From Pegea sp. RAD2-039 (Eukaryota > Chordata > Thaliacea > Salpida > Salpidae), in the NCBI GenBank assembly GCA_034620365.1, contig JAQGEQ010000365.1:372001-436000 (forward strand): a stretch of DNA of 64,000 nt, written 5' to 3'. The position numbers and the translations under genes were made by a program. The notes under the pieces were generated by a model. The model had not been told where the DNA came from. It searched no databases and was given only the letters and a program-made list of their open reading frames with translations. Below are positions 24,094 through 39,091 of this stretch, piece by piece. Position 1 is the first letter of the stretch. Every line of letters starts with the position of its first letter.

Positions 24094-26052
24094 TGATGAC
24101 GTCATCAAATGATGAAAAACGAATTATTCAAACAATTATAATCATAATTTTTTTTTAAAGTTTGGGTTTTATAATAAGATTTTAATTATTTGCTTGCAAT
24201 GATACGTAAATTAATTAGGTACTGATCTATTTTCAACAGATTAACTTCTTTTGCTATGAGAAGTCTTACTTAACATTTGTAATGATATCGACGAATGTTG
24301 CATTAAACCCGTTTTGCACTCAATGATGATTGACTTCAGAATGAAGTTATGATGAACCAACAGCTAGTTTAGAAACGAGGTGATGTTAATTGTTGGCTGC
24401 AGTTGTGGTGATGGTGACAAAGTAAACGAAAGTGTAAATTTGAGAATCTCTAAAAAACTGCTAGGGTCCTTAGAGTTGTAAAACGTGTTTGAAGTGTTTT
24501 TAGAAATTTATCTAAAACTTGTAATTTATGTACATGAATGCAGATTTAGGGTGTAAAGGGTGATTAGTTGTATTTAGAACATATTAGTGGAGCTTGCAAC
24601 AACTTTTGAAGATGCAGAGGATATAAAGAGATTAGTAAGCTTGTTGACGTCCTAAGTCACTTTTACAGTTGTTCAATCATTTTTGATGAAGCTACCGACA
24701 TGTTACACGCAATTTTTTCAATCATTTCTGTAAATTTTATTAAAATTTTAAAACTGACTGTCGTATTTTGAAAAGAGTAATATAAAATAGTAGTGAAATG
24801 GCATAAGTAAATACAAGATATGAATGAAAAGTTCCAATTAAACGTGAAAGTTAAGATTTGAATTAAAAGTTTTGCAAAAACTAAAACCGGCTAGTTTACT
24901 TGATTTGATTAAAGTTGTTTAGTAGGTCACTTTTAACAACAAACTATTGAAAGCATAGGACATTTACAGTCTGTTGAGAAATCATTAAAGATGATATGGG
25001 AGATACTATTTATAACTTCAAATAGTAATACTCCTGAAAAATTTTACAAAGATTTAAATTTAAACTGATAGTGAAGATTTTTGCATAAAGCAAACGGTAT
25101 GCCTCATCGAAAGAAAAGATTTCTGAATACAAAATAATTCGAAAATTCAAATATTTATTTCTCAAGATATAATCTGTAGAAATTAATTGAAATTTAACTT
25201 AGGATGGATGTTTATTTATTAATAGTATAAACAACGTCGATTTGTTTTTTGTTTTAGTAAAATAGAGAATTTTGGTAGAAAGTTATTTAAAAACGTTATC
25301 AAGCAACTGATTTAGGAAGTGCGAAAAATTATCACTAATGAGAAATAAAAACGCCAAAGTCATTAACTATAATAAGCCAGCAAGTTAAGACTTATCCATG
25401 TTTGCAAAATGTTCAACTGCCGCGTAAGCAGTTTCAAAAATAGATGATAATGAATTAAAGATCAGTGCCATCAACCATTACAATTCAGCTTATATCTATG
25501 AAGTGTAGTTTTATGTTTGTGGTGCTTGAGTTACGAAAACGGTAAATTCGTTGATTGTGAAAATACTAATTTTTAACTTCGCATCCAAAGATAGAAAACT
25601 ATTTTGCGTGATTTTGTAAAATCTATACTAAGAATATTTCAGGTCTTTTAAAAGTTTCAAACAAGCTACAAATAGAAAAGAATTTTCATTACAAAATGTA
25701 TACATCTTACACAACATTTTAAAATTGATATCTGGATACAGTTTTCTTAAATTTTGTTAATTTTTATAGGTCTGAACTAAAATTAACAAAACGTCTTCGA
25801 CTAAACAGTTTCTATCTTTTAATTTTCTATCTTCGGATGTAAAGTTTAGAAAAAGGTGTTTTCACACCAAACGACTTTTAACATATTCATCAAAGTGACG
25901 TCTACTTTCTGGGTGAATGCAAAAGATCAAAGCCAAATAAAATTATAACCACTTTCTACTCGTTAATTTTTAAATTTGAACAAATTTGTTTGCTATAATT
26001 AAACTATTTCGTATCTAATGTTTTTTTGAATGCCCAAATTTGTTCACTGTGG
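24094..26052 (+). repeat. Monomer 11, type A
   Basis: Length 1959. It pairs with monomer 20 (offset about 19.14 kb). Only these two carry GTTATCAAGCAACTGATTTA and the altered ATCACTAATGAGAAATAAAA in place of the usual ACTCATGAGTGATAAAA. Confidence 0.92.
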
Positions 26053-27891
26053 TGATGACGTCATCAAATGATGAAAAACGAATTATTCAAACAATAATAA
26101 TCATACATTCTTTTTTAAAGTTTGTATTTTATAATAAGATTTTATTTATTTGCTTGCATTGATGTGTGGATTAATTAGATACTGATCTATTTTCAACAGA
26201 TTAACTTCTTTTGCTATGAGAAGTCTTACTTAACATTTGCAATGATATCGACGAATGTTGCATTAAACCCGTTTTGCAATCAATGATGATCGACTTCAGA
26301 ATGAAGTTATGATGAACCAACAGCTAGTTTAGAAACGAGGTGATGTTAATTGTTGGCTGCAGTTGTGGTGATGGTGATAAAACAAAAAAAATGTAAATTT
26401 GAGAATTTCTATAAAACTGCTAGGGTCCTTAGAGTGTGCAAAACGTGTTTGAAGTGTTTTTAGAAATTTATCTAAAACTTGTAATTTATGTACATGAATG
26501 CAGATTTATGGTGTAAAGGGTGATTAGTTGTATTTAAAACATATTAGTGGAGCTGGCAATAATTTTTGAAGATGCAGAGGATAGAAAGAGATTAGTAAGC
26601 TTGTTGACTTCTTAAGTCACGTTTACCGTTCTTGAAACATTGTTGATGAAGCTACCAGCATGTTACACGCCATTTTTTCAATCATTTCTGTAAATTTCAT
26701 TAAAATGTTAAAACTGACTGTCGTAGTTTGAAAAGAGTAATATAAAATAGTGGTGAAATGGCGTGAGTAAATACAAGATATGAATACAAAGTTCCAATTA
26801 AACGTGAAAGTTAAGATTTGAATTATAAGTTTTCCAAAAACGAAAATAAAATAGTTTACTTGATTTGATTAAAGCAGTTTAGTAGGTCACTTTTAACGAC
26901 AAACTCTTGAAAGCATAGAATATTTTACAGTCTTTTGAGAAATCATTATAGTCGATATGGGAGATACTATTTTTAACTTCAAATAATAATGTTTCTGAAA
27001 AATTTTACAAAGATTTAAATTTAAACTGATTATGAAGATTTATGCATGAAGCAAACGGTATGCCTCATCAAAATAAAAGATTTCTGAATACAAAATATTT
27101 CAACAATTCAAATATTTATTTCTCAAGATATAATCTGTAGAAATTAATTGAAATTTAACTTATAATGGATGTTTATTTATTAATAGTATAAACACGATGG
27201 ATATTTATGGTTAATAGTATAAGCAGCATCAGTTTGTTTTTTGTTTAAGTAAAATAGAAAATTTTGGTAGAAAGTTATTTAAAAACGTTTTGCAGCAACT
27301 AACTTACACGGAGAGAAATTTTATCACTCATGAGTGATAAAAACGCCAAAGTCATTAACTATGTTAAGGTAACAAGTTAAGACTTAATCATGTTTGCAAA
27401 AAGTTCAACTGCCGCATAAGCAGTTTCAAAAATATCCAATAAGCAATAAAACAACTGTATGCTATCGGTCATTACATTTCATCTTATATCTATGAATTGT
27501 AGTTTTATGTTTGTGGTGCTTGAGTTACGAAAACAGTAAATTCATTAGGTGTAAAAATACTATTTTTTAAACTTGGTATCCAAAGATAGAAAATTAATCT
27601 GCGTGATTTTGTAAAATCTATACTAAGAATATTTCAGGTTTTTTAAAAGTTTCAAACAAGCTACAAATAGAAATGGCTAAAAATAGCTACAAATAGTGTT
27701 TACACACCAAACGACTTTTAACAATTTCATCAAAGTGACGTCTACTTTCTGGGTGAATGCAAAAGATCAAACCCAAATAAAATTATAACCACTTTCTACT
27801 CGTTAATTTTTAAATTTGAACAAATTTGTTTTCTGTAATTAAATTATTTCGTATATAATTTTTTTTGAATACCAAAATTTGTTCACTGTGG
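26053..27891 (+). repeat. Monomer 12, type A delta
   Basis: Length 1839. The deletion scar is near 27668-27700. It has the partial duplication near 27185-27225 and the ATCCAATAAG cassette. It is closely similar to monomers 5 and 18 in its second half. Confidence 0.92.
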
Positions 27892-30209
27892 TGATGACGT
27901 CATCAAATGATGAAAAACAAACTATTCAGTCATTACTGACAAAAATGCCAAAGTCACTAACTATAGTACATTACTAAATTAGGACACACACCTGATTGCA
28001 AAAGTTCAACTGCTGCATAAGCAGTTTCAAAAATTAACCAAGTTTTTATGAAAATATCGACTTCCAATTGTCAATGAATTCAGCCATTACAATTCAACTT
28101 ATATTTACAAAAAGTTTTTTTATATTTTTGGTGCCTGAGATACGATTACTGTTTAAAAAGCGTTTTATGTCGAAATATTAGTTTTTTAACTTGATACGGT
28201 TTAAACATTATAACCAAACTTGGTCATTTTATGATGACGTCATCTAATGATGAAAAACGAATATTTAAACATAATTAATTATACTTTCTCTATTGAAGTT
28301 CTTATTTTAATAAAACATTATATTTATTTATTTGCTTGCATTGATGTGTGGATTAATTAGATACTGATCTATTTTCATCAGATTAACTTCCTTTTGCCAT
28401 GAGAAGTCTTACTTAACATTTGTAATGATATCGACGAATGTTGCATTAAACCCGTTTTGCAATCAATGATGATCGACTTCAGAATGAAGTTATGATGAAC
28501 CAACAGCTAGTTTAGAAACGAGGTGATGTTAATTGTTGATTGCAGTTGTGGTGATGGTGATAAAGTAAAAGAAAGTGTAAATTTGAGAATCTCTAAAAAA
28601 CTGCTAGGGTCCTTAGAGTTGTAAAACGTGTTTGAAGTGTGTTTAGAAATTTATCTAAGATTTGTAATATATATACATGAATGCAGATTTAGGGTGTAAA
28701 GGGTGATTAGTTGTATTTAGAACATATTAGTGGAGCTTGCAACAACTTTTGAAGATGCAGAGGATATAAAGAGATTAGTAAGCTTGTTGAAGTCCTAAGT
28801 CGCTTTTACCGTTCTTGAAACATTTATGATGAAGCTACCAGCATGTTACACGCGATTTTTTCAATCATTTTATTAATTATTATTCAAATTTTAAAACTGA
28901 CTGTCGTAGTTTGAAAAGAGTAATAAAAATTAGTAGTGAAATGGCTTGAGTAAATACAAGATATGAATTAAAAAATCCAATTAAACGTGAAAGTTAAGAT
29001 TTAATTTAAAAGTTTTCCAAAAACGAAAACCGGCTACTTTACTTGATTTGATTAAAGTTGTTTAATAGGTCACTTTTAACAACAAACTCTTGAAAGCATA
29101 AAATATTTTACTGTCTTTTGAGAAATCATTAAAGATGATACGGAAGATAATAATGACAACTTCAAAAAGTAATACTCCTGAAAAATTTGATAAATATTTA
29201 ATCTTAAGATTATAATGAAGATTTATGCATGAAGCAAACGCTATGCCTCATCAAAATAAAAGATTTCTCAACACCAGAATTCTGAATACAAAATATTTCA
29301 ACAATTCAAATATTTATATCTCAAGTTATAATCTGTAGAAATTTATTGAAACTTAAATTAAGATGAATGTTTATGATTAATAGTATAAAATTCTTCAATT
29401 TGTTTTTGTTTAAGTTAATTAGAGAATTTTATTAGAAAGTAGTTTAACAACGTTTTTCAGCAACTGATTTACGAGGTGAGAAAATTTATTACTCATTAGT
29501 GATAAAAACGCCAAAGTCATTAACTATATTAAGCCAATAAGTTAAGAATTAATCATGTTTTCAAAATGTTCAACTGCCGCGTAAGCAGTTTCAAAAATAG
29601 ATGATAAGGAAAATGAAGATCAGTGCCATCAGCCATTACAATTCAGGTTATATCTATGAAGTGCAGTTTTATGTTTGTGGTGCTTGAGTTACGAAAAAGG
29701 TAAATTCGTTGATTGTCAAAATACTGTTTTTTAAACTTGGCATCCAAAGATAGAAAACTATTTTGCGTGATTTTGTAAAATCTATACTAAGAATATTTCA
29801 GGTTTATTTAAAGTTTCAGAAAAGGTACCAATAGAAAAGAATTTTCATTACAAAATGTATACATCTTACACAACATTTTACAATTGATATCTGGATATAC
29901 TTTTCTTAAATTTTGTAAAATTTATAGGTTTGAACTAAAATTAACAAAAAATGTTCGACTAAACAGTTTCTAACATTTAGTTTTCTATCTTCGGATGTAA
30001 AGTTTAGAAAATTGTGTTTTCACACCAAACGACTTTTAACATATTCATCAAAGTGACGTTTACTTTCTTACTGGATGCAAAAGATCATACCCAAATAAAA
30101 TTATAACCACTTTCTACTCGTTAATTTTTTAATTTGAACAAATTTGTTTTCTGTAATTAAATTATTTCGTATATAATTTTTTTTGAATACCAAAATTTGT
30201 TCACTGTGG
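27892..30209 (+). repeat. Monomer 13, type B
   Basis: Length 2318. The module is 27892-28231. The cassette is AGATGATAAGGAAAATGAAG, intermediate between two forms. The tail has private changes (TTCAGAAAAGGTACCAATAG near 29816). Confidence 0.92.
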
Positions 30210-32511
30210 TGATGACGTCATCAAATGATGAAAAACAAACTATTCAGTCATTACTGACAAAAATGCCAAAGTCACTAACTATAGTACATTACTAAATTAG
30301 GACACACACCTGATTGCAAAAGTTCAACTGCTGCATAAGCAGTTTCAAAAATTAACCAAGTTTTTATGAAAATATCGACTTCCAATTGTCAATGAATTCA
30401 GCCATTACAATTCAACTTATATTTACAAAACGTTTTTTTATATTTTTGGTGCCTGAGATACGATTACTGTTTAAAAAGCGTTTTATGTCGAAATATTAGT
30501 TTTTTAACTTGATACGGTTTAAACATTATAACCAAACTTGGTCATTTTTTGATGACGTCATCTAATGATGAAAAACTAATATTTAAACATAATTAATTAT
30601 ACTTTCTCTATTGAAGTTTTTATTTTAATATAACATTATATTTATTTATTTGCTTGCAATGATACGCAGATTAATTAGATACTGATCTATTTTCATCAGA
30701 TTAACTTCCTTTTGCTATGAGAAGACTTACTTAACATTTGTAATGATATCGACGAATGTTGCATTAAACCCGTTTTGCAATCAATGATGATCGACTTCAG
30801 AATGAAGTTATGATGAACCAACAGCTAGTTTAGAAACGAGGTGATGGTTATTGTTGGCTGCAGTTGTGGTGATGGTGATAAAGTAAACAAAAGTGTAAAA
30901 TTGAGAATTTCTAAAAAACTGCTAGGGTCCTTAGAGTTGTAAAACGTGTTTGAAGTGTTTTTAGAAATTTATCTAAAACTTGTAATTTATGTACATGAAT
31001 GCAGATTTAGGGTGTAAAGGGTGATTAGTTGTATTTAAAACATATTAGTGGATCTTGCAACAACTTTTAAAGATGCAAAGGATAGAAAGAGATTAGTAAG
31101 CTTGTTGACGTCCTAAGTCGCTTTTACCGTTCTTGAAACATTTTTGATGAAGCCATCAGCATGTTACACGCCATTTTTTCAATCATTTTGGTAATTATTA
31201 TTCAAATTTTAAAACTTACTGTTGTAGTTCGAAAAGAGTTATAAAAAATAGTAGTGAAATGGCGTGAGTAAATACAAGATATGAATGAAAAGTTTCAATT
31301 AAACGTGAAAGTTAAGATTTGAATTAAAAGTTTTCCAAGAACAAAAATAAAATAGTTTAATTAATTTGATTAAAGTTGTTTAGTAGGTCACTTTTAACGA
31401 CAAACTCTTGAAAGCATAGGACATTTACAGTCTTTTGAGAAATCATTAAAGACGATAAGGAAGATACTATTGATAACTTAAAATAATAATGTTTCTGAAA
31501 AATTTTACAAAGATTCAATCTTAAGATTATAATAAAGATTTATTCATGAAGCAAACAATATGCCTCATCGAAAAAAAGATTTCTGAATACAAAATAATTT
31601 AACAATTCAAATATTTATTTCTCAAGATATAATCTGTAGAAATTAATCGAAACATAACTTATAATGGATGTTTATTTATTAATAGTATAAACAACGTCAA
31701 TTTGTTTTTTGTTTTAGTAAAATAGAGAGTTTTGCTAAAAAATTATTATAGCAAAGTTTTTTAGCAACAACTAAACGAGGTGAGAAATTTTTTTACTCAT
31801 GAGTGATAGAAGCGCCAAAGTCGTTAACTATATTAAGGTAACAAGTTAAGACTTATCCATGTTTGCAAGAAGTTCAACTGCTGCGTAAGCAGTTTCAAAA
31901 ATAGATAAAGATCAAAATGAAGATGATTGCATCAGCCATTACAATTCAGTTTATATCTATTAATTGTAGTTTTATGTTTGTGGTGCTTGAGTTACGAAAA
32001 CAGTAAATTCGTTGGGTGTGAAAATACTATTTTTTAACTTCGCATCCAAAGATAGAAAACTATTCTGCGTGATTTCGTACAATCTAAACTAAGAATATTT
32101 CAGGTTTTTAAAAGTTTCAAACAAGCTACAAATAGAAAAGAATTTTCATTACAAAATGTATACATCTTACACAACATTTTAAAATTGATACCTGGATATA
32201 GTTTTCTTAAATTTTGTAAATTTTTATAGGTCTGAACTAAAATTAACAAAAAGTCTTCGACTAAACAGCTTCTAACGTTTAGTTTTCTATCTTCGGATGT
32301 AAAGTTTAGAAAATAGTGTTTTCGCACCAAACGACTTTTAACAATTTCATCAAAATGACGTCTACTTTCTTGGTGAATGCAAAAGATCAAACCCAAATAA
32401 AATTATAACCACTTTCTACTCGTTAATTTTTAAATTTGAACAAATTTGTTTTCTGTAATTAAATTTTCTCGTATCTAACTTTTTTAAAATTACCAAGCTT
32501 GTTCAATGTGG
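30210..32511 (+). repeat. Monomer 14, type B
   Basis: Length 2302. The module is 30210-30549. The cassette is of the AGATAAAGATC form. The 98-codon minus-strand frame (32100-32396) is open, as in monomer 4, and the two tails are nearly identical. Confidence 0.92.
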
Positions 32512-34476
32512 TGATGACGTCATCAAATGATGAAAAACGATTTTTTTAAACAATAATAATCATAATTTTTTTTTTTAAGTTTGTGTTTTATAATAAGATT
32601 TTAATTATTTGCTTGCATTGATGTGTGGATTAATTAGATACTGATCTATTTTCATCAGATTAACTTCCTTTTGCTATGAGAAGTCTTACTTAACATTTGT
32701 AATGATATCGACGAATGTTGCATTAAACCCGTTTTGCAATCAATGATGATCGACTTCAGAATGAAGTTATGATGAACCAACAGCTAGTTTAGAAACGAGG
32801 TGATGTTAATTGTTGGCTGCAGTTGTGGTGATGGTGATAAATTAAACGAAAGTGTAAATTTGAGAATCTCTTAAAACCTGCTAGGGTCCTTAGAGTTGTA
32901 AAACGTGTTTAAAGTATTTTTAGAAATTTATCTAAAAATTGTAATTTATGTACATGAATGCAGATTTAGGGTGTAAAGGGTGATTAGTTGTATTTGAAAC
33001 ATATTAGTGGATCTTGTAACAGCTTTTAAAGATGCAGAGGATATAAAGAGATTACTAAGCTTGTTGACGTCCTAAGTCACTTTTACAGTTCTTGGAACAT
33101 TGTTGATGAAGTTACCGGCATGTTACATGCGATTTTTTCAATCATTTCTGTAGTATTTATTCAAATTTTAAAACTGACTGTCGTAGTTTGAAAAAAAAGT
33201 GATATGAAATAGTAGTGAAATGGCATAAGTAAATACAAGATATGAATGAAAAGTTCCAATTAAACGTGAGAGTTAAGATTTGAATTAAAAGTTTTCCAAA
33301 AACGAAAATAAAATAGTTTAATTAGTTTGATTAAAGTTGTTTAGTAGGTCACTTTTAACGACAAACTATTGAAATCATAGAATATTTTACAGTCTTTTGA
33401 GAAATCATTAAAGACGATAAGGAAGATACTATTGATAACTTAAAATAATAATGTTTCTGAAAAATTTTACAAAGATTCAATCTTAAGATTATAATAAAGA
33501 TTTATTCATGAAGCAAACAATATGCCTCATCGAAAAAAAGATTTCTGAATACAAAATAATTTAACAATTCAAATATTTATTTCTCAAGATATAATCTGTA
33601 AAAATTAATTGAAACAAAACTTATAATGGATGTTTATTTAATAATAGTATAAACAACGTCAATTTGTTTTTTGTTTTAGTAAAATAGAGAGTTTTTATAA
33701 AAAAGTATTATAGCAAAATTTTTCAGCAACAAATAAACGAGGTGAGAAAAATTTTTACTCATGAGTGATAAAAACGCCAAAGTCATTAACTATATTAAGG
33801 TAACAAGTTAAGACTTAGACAAGTTTTCAAAAAGTTCAACTGCTGCGTAAGCAGTTTCAAAAATAGATGAAATCAAAGTGAGGATCAGATGTCATCAGCC
33901 ATTACAATTCAGTTTATATCTATGAAGTGTAGTTTTATGTTTGTGGTGCTTGAGTTACGAAAACGGTAAATTCGTTGATTGTGAAAATACTATTTTTTAA
34001 ACTTGGCATCCAAAGATAGAAAACTATTTTGCGTGATTTTTTAAAATCTATACTAATAATATTTAAGGTTTTTTAAAAGTTTCAAACAAGCTACATATAA
34101 AAGGGAATTTTCATAAAAAAATGTATCAATCTTACACAACATTTTAAAATTGATATCTGGATATACTTTTCTTAAATTTTGTAAAATTTTAAACGTCTGA
34201 ACTAAAATTAACAAAAAGTCTTCGACTATACAGCTTCTACCATTTAATTTTCTATCTTCGGATGTAAAGTTTAGAAAAAGGTGTTTTCACACCAAACGAC
34301 TTTTAACATCTTCATTAAAATGACGTCTTCTTTCTTGGTGAATGCAAAAGATCAAACCCAAATAAAATTATAACCACTTTCTACTCGTTAATTTTTAAAA
34401 TTGAACAAATTTGTTTTCTGTGATGAAATTATTTCGTATATAATTTTTTTTGAATACCAAAATTTGTTCACTGTGG
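32512..34476 (+). repeat. Monomer 15, type A
   Basis: Length 1965. It is the middle member of the collinear trio with monomers 7 and 26. It is type A while monomer 7 is type B, so the shared tract begins after the module. Confidence 0.92.
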
Positions 34477-36778
34477 TGATGACGTCATCAAATGATGAAA
34501 AACAAACTATTCAGTCATTACTGACAAAAATGCCAAAGTCACTAACTATAGTACATTACTAAATTAGGACACACACCTGATTGCAAAAGTTCAACTGCTG
34601 CATAAGCAGTTTCAAAAATTAACCATGTTTTTATGAAAATATCGACTTCCAATTGTCAATGAATTCAGCCATTACAATTCAACTTATATTTACAAAAATT
34701 TTTTTTATATTTTTGGTGCCTGAGATACGATTACTGTTTAAAAAGCGTTTTATGTCGAAATATTAGTTTTTTAACTTGATACGGTTTAAACATTATAACC
34801 AAACTTGGTCACTTTTTGATGACGTCATCTAATGATGAAAAACGAATATTTAAACATAATTAATTATACTTTCTCTATTGAAGTTCTTATTTTAATATAA
34901 CATTATATTTATTTATTTGCTTGCAATGATACGTGGATTAATTAGATACTGATATATTTTCAACAGATTAACTTCTTTTGCTATTAGAAGTCTTACTTAA
35001 CATTTGTAATGATATCGACGAATGTTGCATTAAACCCGTTTTGCAATCAATGATGATCGACTTCAGACTGAAGTGATGATGAACCAACAGCTAGTTTAGA
35101 AACGAGGTGATGTTAATTGTTGGCTGCAGTTGTGGTGATGGTGATAAAGTAAACGAAAGTGTAAATTTGAGAATCTCTAAAAAACTGCTAGGGTCCTTAG
35201 AGTTGTAAAACGTGTTTGAAGTGTTGTTAGAAATTTATCTAAAAATTGTAATTTATGCACATGAATGCAGATTTAGGGTGTAAAGGGTGATTAGTTGTAT
35301 CTAAAACATGTTAGTGGAGCTTGCAACAACTTTTAAAGATGCAGAGGATATAAAGAGATTAGTAAGCTTGTTGAAGTCCTAAGTTACGTTTACAGTTCTT
35401 GAAACATTGTTGATGAAGCTACCAGCATGTTACACGCGATTTTTTCAATCATTTCTGTAATATTTATTCAAATTTTAAAACTGACTGTCGTAGTTTGAAA
35501 AAAAGTAATAAAAAATAGTAGTGAAATGGCGTGAGTAAATACAAGATATGAATGAAAAGTTCCAATTTAACGTGAAAGTTAAGATTTGAATTAAAAGTTT
35601 TCCAAAAACGAAAATAAAATAGTTTAATTAATTTGATTAAAGTTGTTTAGTAGGTCACTTTTAACGACAAACTCTTGAAAGCATAAGACATTTACAGTCT
35701 TTTGAGAAATCATTAAAGACGATAAGGAAGATACTATTGATAACTTAAAATAATAATGTTTCTGAAAAATTTTACAAAGATTCAATCTTAAGATTATAAT
35801 AAAGATTTATTCATGAAGCAAACAATATGCCTCATCGAAAAAAAGATTTCTGAATACAAAATAATTTAACAATTCAAATATTTATTTCTCAAGATATAAT
35901 CTGTAGAAATTAATTGAAACAAAACTTATAATGGATGTTTATTTATTAATAGTATAAACAACGTCAATTTGTTTTTTGTTTTAGTAAAATAGAGAGTTTT
36001 GCTAAAAAAGTATTATAGCAAAGTTTTTTAGCAACAACTAAACGAGGTGAGAAATTTTTTTACTAATGAGTGATAAAAGCGCCAAAGTCGTTAACTATAT
36101 TAAGGTAACAAGTTAAGACTTATCTATGTTTGCAAAAAGTTCAACTGCTGCGTAAGCAGTTTCAAAAATAGATAAAGATCAAAATGAAGATGATTGCATC
36201 AGCCATTACAATTCAGTTTATATCTATTAATTGTAGTTTTATGTTTGTGGTGCTTGAGTTACGAAAACAGTAAATTCGTTGGGTGTGAAAATACTATTTT
36301 TTAACTTCGCATCCAAAGATAGAAAACTATTCTGCGTGATTTCGTACAATCTAAACTAAGAATATTTCAGGTTTTTAAAAGTTTCAAACAAGCTACAAAT
36401 AGAAAAGAATTTTCATTACAAAATGTATCCATTTTACACAACATTTTAAAATTGATATCTGGATATACTTTTCTTAAATTTTGTTAATTTTTATAGGTCT
36501 GAACTAAAATTAACAAAAAGTATTCGACTATACAGCTTCTACCATTTAATTTTCTATCTTCGGATGTAAAGTTTAGAAAATAGTGTTTTCACACTAAACG
36601 ACTTTTAACAATTTCATCAAAATGACGTCTACTTTCTTGGTGAATGCAAAAGATCAAACCCAAATAAAATTATAACCACTTTCTACTCGTTAATTTTTAA
36701 ATTTGAACAAAGTTGTTTTCTGTAATTAAATTATTTCGTATATAATTTTTTTTGAATACCAAAATTTGTTCACTGTGG
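34477..36778 (+). repeat. Monomer 16, type B
   Basis: Length 2302. The module is 34477-34816. The cassette is of the AGATAAAGATC form. In the core the conserved inverted repeat reads ACTTCA-GAC-TGAAGT, a loop change that spares both arms. Confidence 0.92.
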
Positions 36779-39091
36779 TGATGACGTCATCAAATGATGA
36801 AAAACAAACTATTCAGTCATTACTGACAAAAATGCCAAAGTCACTAACTATAGTACATTACTAAATTAGGACACACACCTGATTGCAAAAGTTCAACTGC
36901 TGCATAAGCAGTTTCAAAAATTAACCAAGTTTTTATGAAAATATCGACTTCCAATTGTCAATGAATTCAGCCATTACAATTCAACTTATATTTACAAAAA
37001 GTTTTTTTATATTTTTGGTGCCTGAGATACGATTACTGTTTAAAAAGCGTTTTATGTCGAAATATTAGTTTTTTAAGTTGATACAGTTTAAACATTATAA
37101 CCAAACTTGGTCACTTTTTGATGACGTCATCTAATGATAAAAAACGAATATTTAAACATAATTAATTATACTTTCTCTATTGAAGTTCTTATTTTAATAT
37201 AACATTATATTTATTTATTTGCTTGCAATGATACGTGGATTAATTAGATACTGATTTATTTTCATCAGATTAACTTCCTTTTGATATGAGAAGTCTTACT
37301 TAACATTTGTAATGATATCGACGAATGTTGCATTAAACCCGTTTTACAATCAATGATAATCGACTTCAGAATGAAGTTATGATGAACCAACAGCTAGTTT
37401 AGAAACGAGGTGATGTTAATTGTTGGCTGCAGTTGTGGTGATGGTGACAAAGTAAACGAAAGTGTAAATTTGAGAATCTCTAAAAAACTGCTAGGGTCCT
37501 TAGAGTTGTAAAACGTGTTTGAAGTGTTTTTAGAAATTTATCTAAAACTTGTAATTTATGTACATGAATGCAGATTTAGGGTGTAAAGGGTGATTAGTTG
37601 TATTTAGAACATATTAGTGGAGCTTGCAACAACTTTTGAAGATGCAGAGGATAGAAAGAGATTAGTAAGCTTGTTGAAGTCCTAAGTCGCTTTTACCGTT
37701 CTTGAAACATTTATGATGAAGCCACCGGCATGTTAAACGCGATTTTTTCAATCATTTTATTAATTATTATTCAAATTTTAAAACTGACTGTCGTAGTTTG
37801 AAAAGAGTAATAAAAATTAGTAGTGAAATGGCGTGAGTAAATACAAGATATGAATTAAAAAATCCAATTAAACGTGAAAGTTAAGATTTAATTTAAAAGT
37901 TTTCCAAAAACGAAAACCGGCTACTTTACTTGATTTGATTAAAGTTGTTTAATAGTAACGTTAAACTTTTAACAATAAACTCTTGAAAGCATAAAATATT
38001 TTACTGTCTCTTGAGAAATCATTGAAGATGATACGGAAGATACTATTGACAACTTCAAAAGGTAATACTCCTGAAAAATTTCATAAATATTTAATCTTAA
38101 GATTATAATGAAGATTTATGCATGAAGCAAACGGTATGCCTCATCAAAATAAAAAATTTCTCGACACATAATATTTCAACAATTCAAATATTTATATCTC
38201 AAGTTATAATCTGTAGAAATTAATTGAAACTTAAATTAAGATGAATGTTTATGATTAACAGTATAAACTTCGTCAGTTTGTTTTTTGTTTAAGTTAAATA
38301 GAGAATTTTATTAGAAAGTAGTTTAACAACGTTTTTCAGCAACTGATTTACGAGGTGAGAAAATTTATTACTCATTAGTGATAAAAACGCCAAAGTCATT
38401 AACTATATTAAGCCAACAAGTTAAGACTTAATCATGTTTGCAAAATGTTCAACTGCCGCGTAAGCAGTTTCAAAAATAGAACAACAGATGTTTTATTGAA
38501 TGATGCCATCAGCCATTACAATTCAGTTTATATCTATGAAGCGTAGTTTTATGTTTGTGGTAATTGAGTTACGAAAACGGTAAATTCGTTGATTGTGAAA
38601 ATACTATTTTTTAAACTTGGTAACCAAATATAGAAAACTATTCTGCGTGATTTCTTACAATTTATACTAAGAATTTTTTAGGTTTTTTAAAAGTTTCAAA
38701 CAAGCTACAAATAAAAGAGATTTTTCATAAAAAAATGTATCCATCTTACACAACATTTTAAAATTGATATCTGGATATACTTTTCTTAAATTCTGTAAAC
38801 TTTATAGGTTTGAACTAAAATTAACAAAAAAATGTTCGACTATACAGCTTCTAACATTTAGTTTTCTATCTTCGGATGTAAAGTTTAGAAAATTGTGTTT
38901 TCACACCAAACGACTTTTAACATATTCATCAAAGTGACGTCTACTTTCTTACTGAATGCAAAAGATCAAACCCAAATAAAATTATAACCACTTTCTACTC
39001 GTTAATTTTTAAATTTGAACAAATTTGTTTGCTATTATTAAACTATTTCGTATCTAATGTTTTTTTGAATACCCAAATTTGTTCACTTTGG
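36779..39091 (+). repeat. Monomer 17, type B
   Basis: Length 2313. The module is 36779-37118. The cassette is of the AGAACAAC form. Past the module it resembles monomer 3, including the ACATTTATGATGAAGCCACC variant. Confidence 0.92.
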
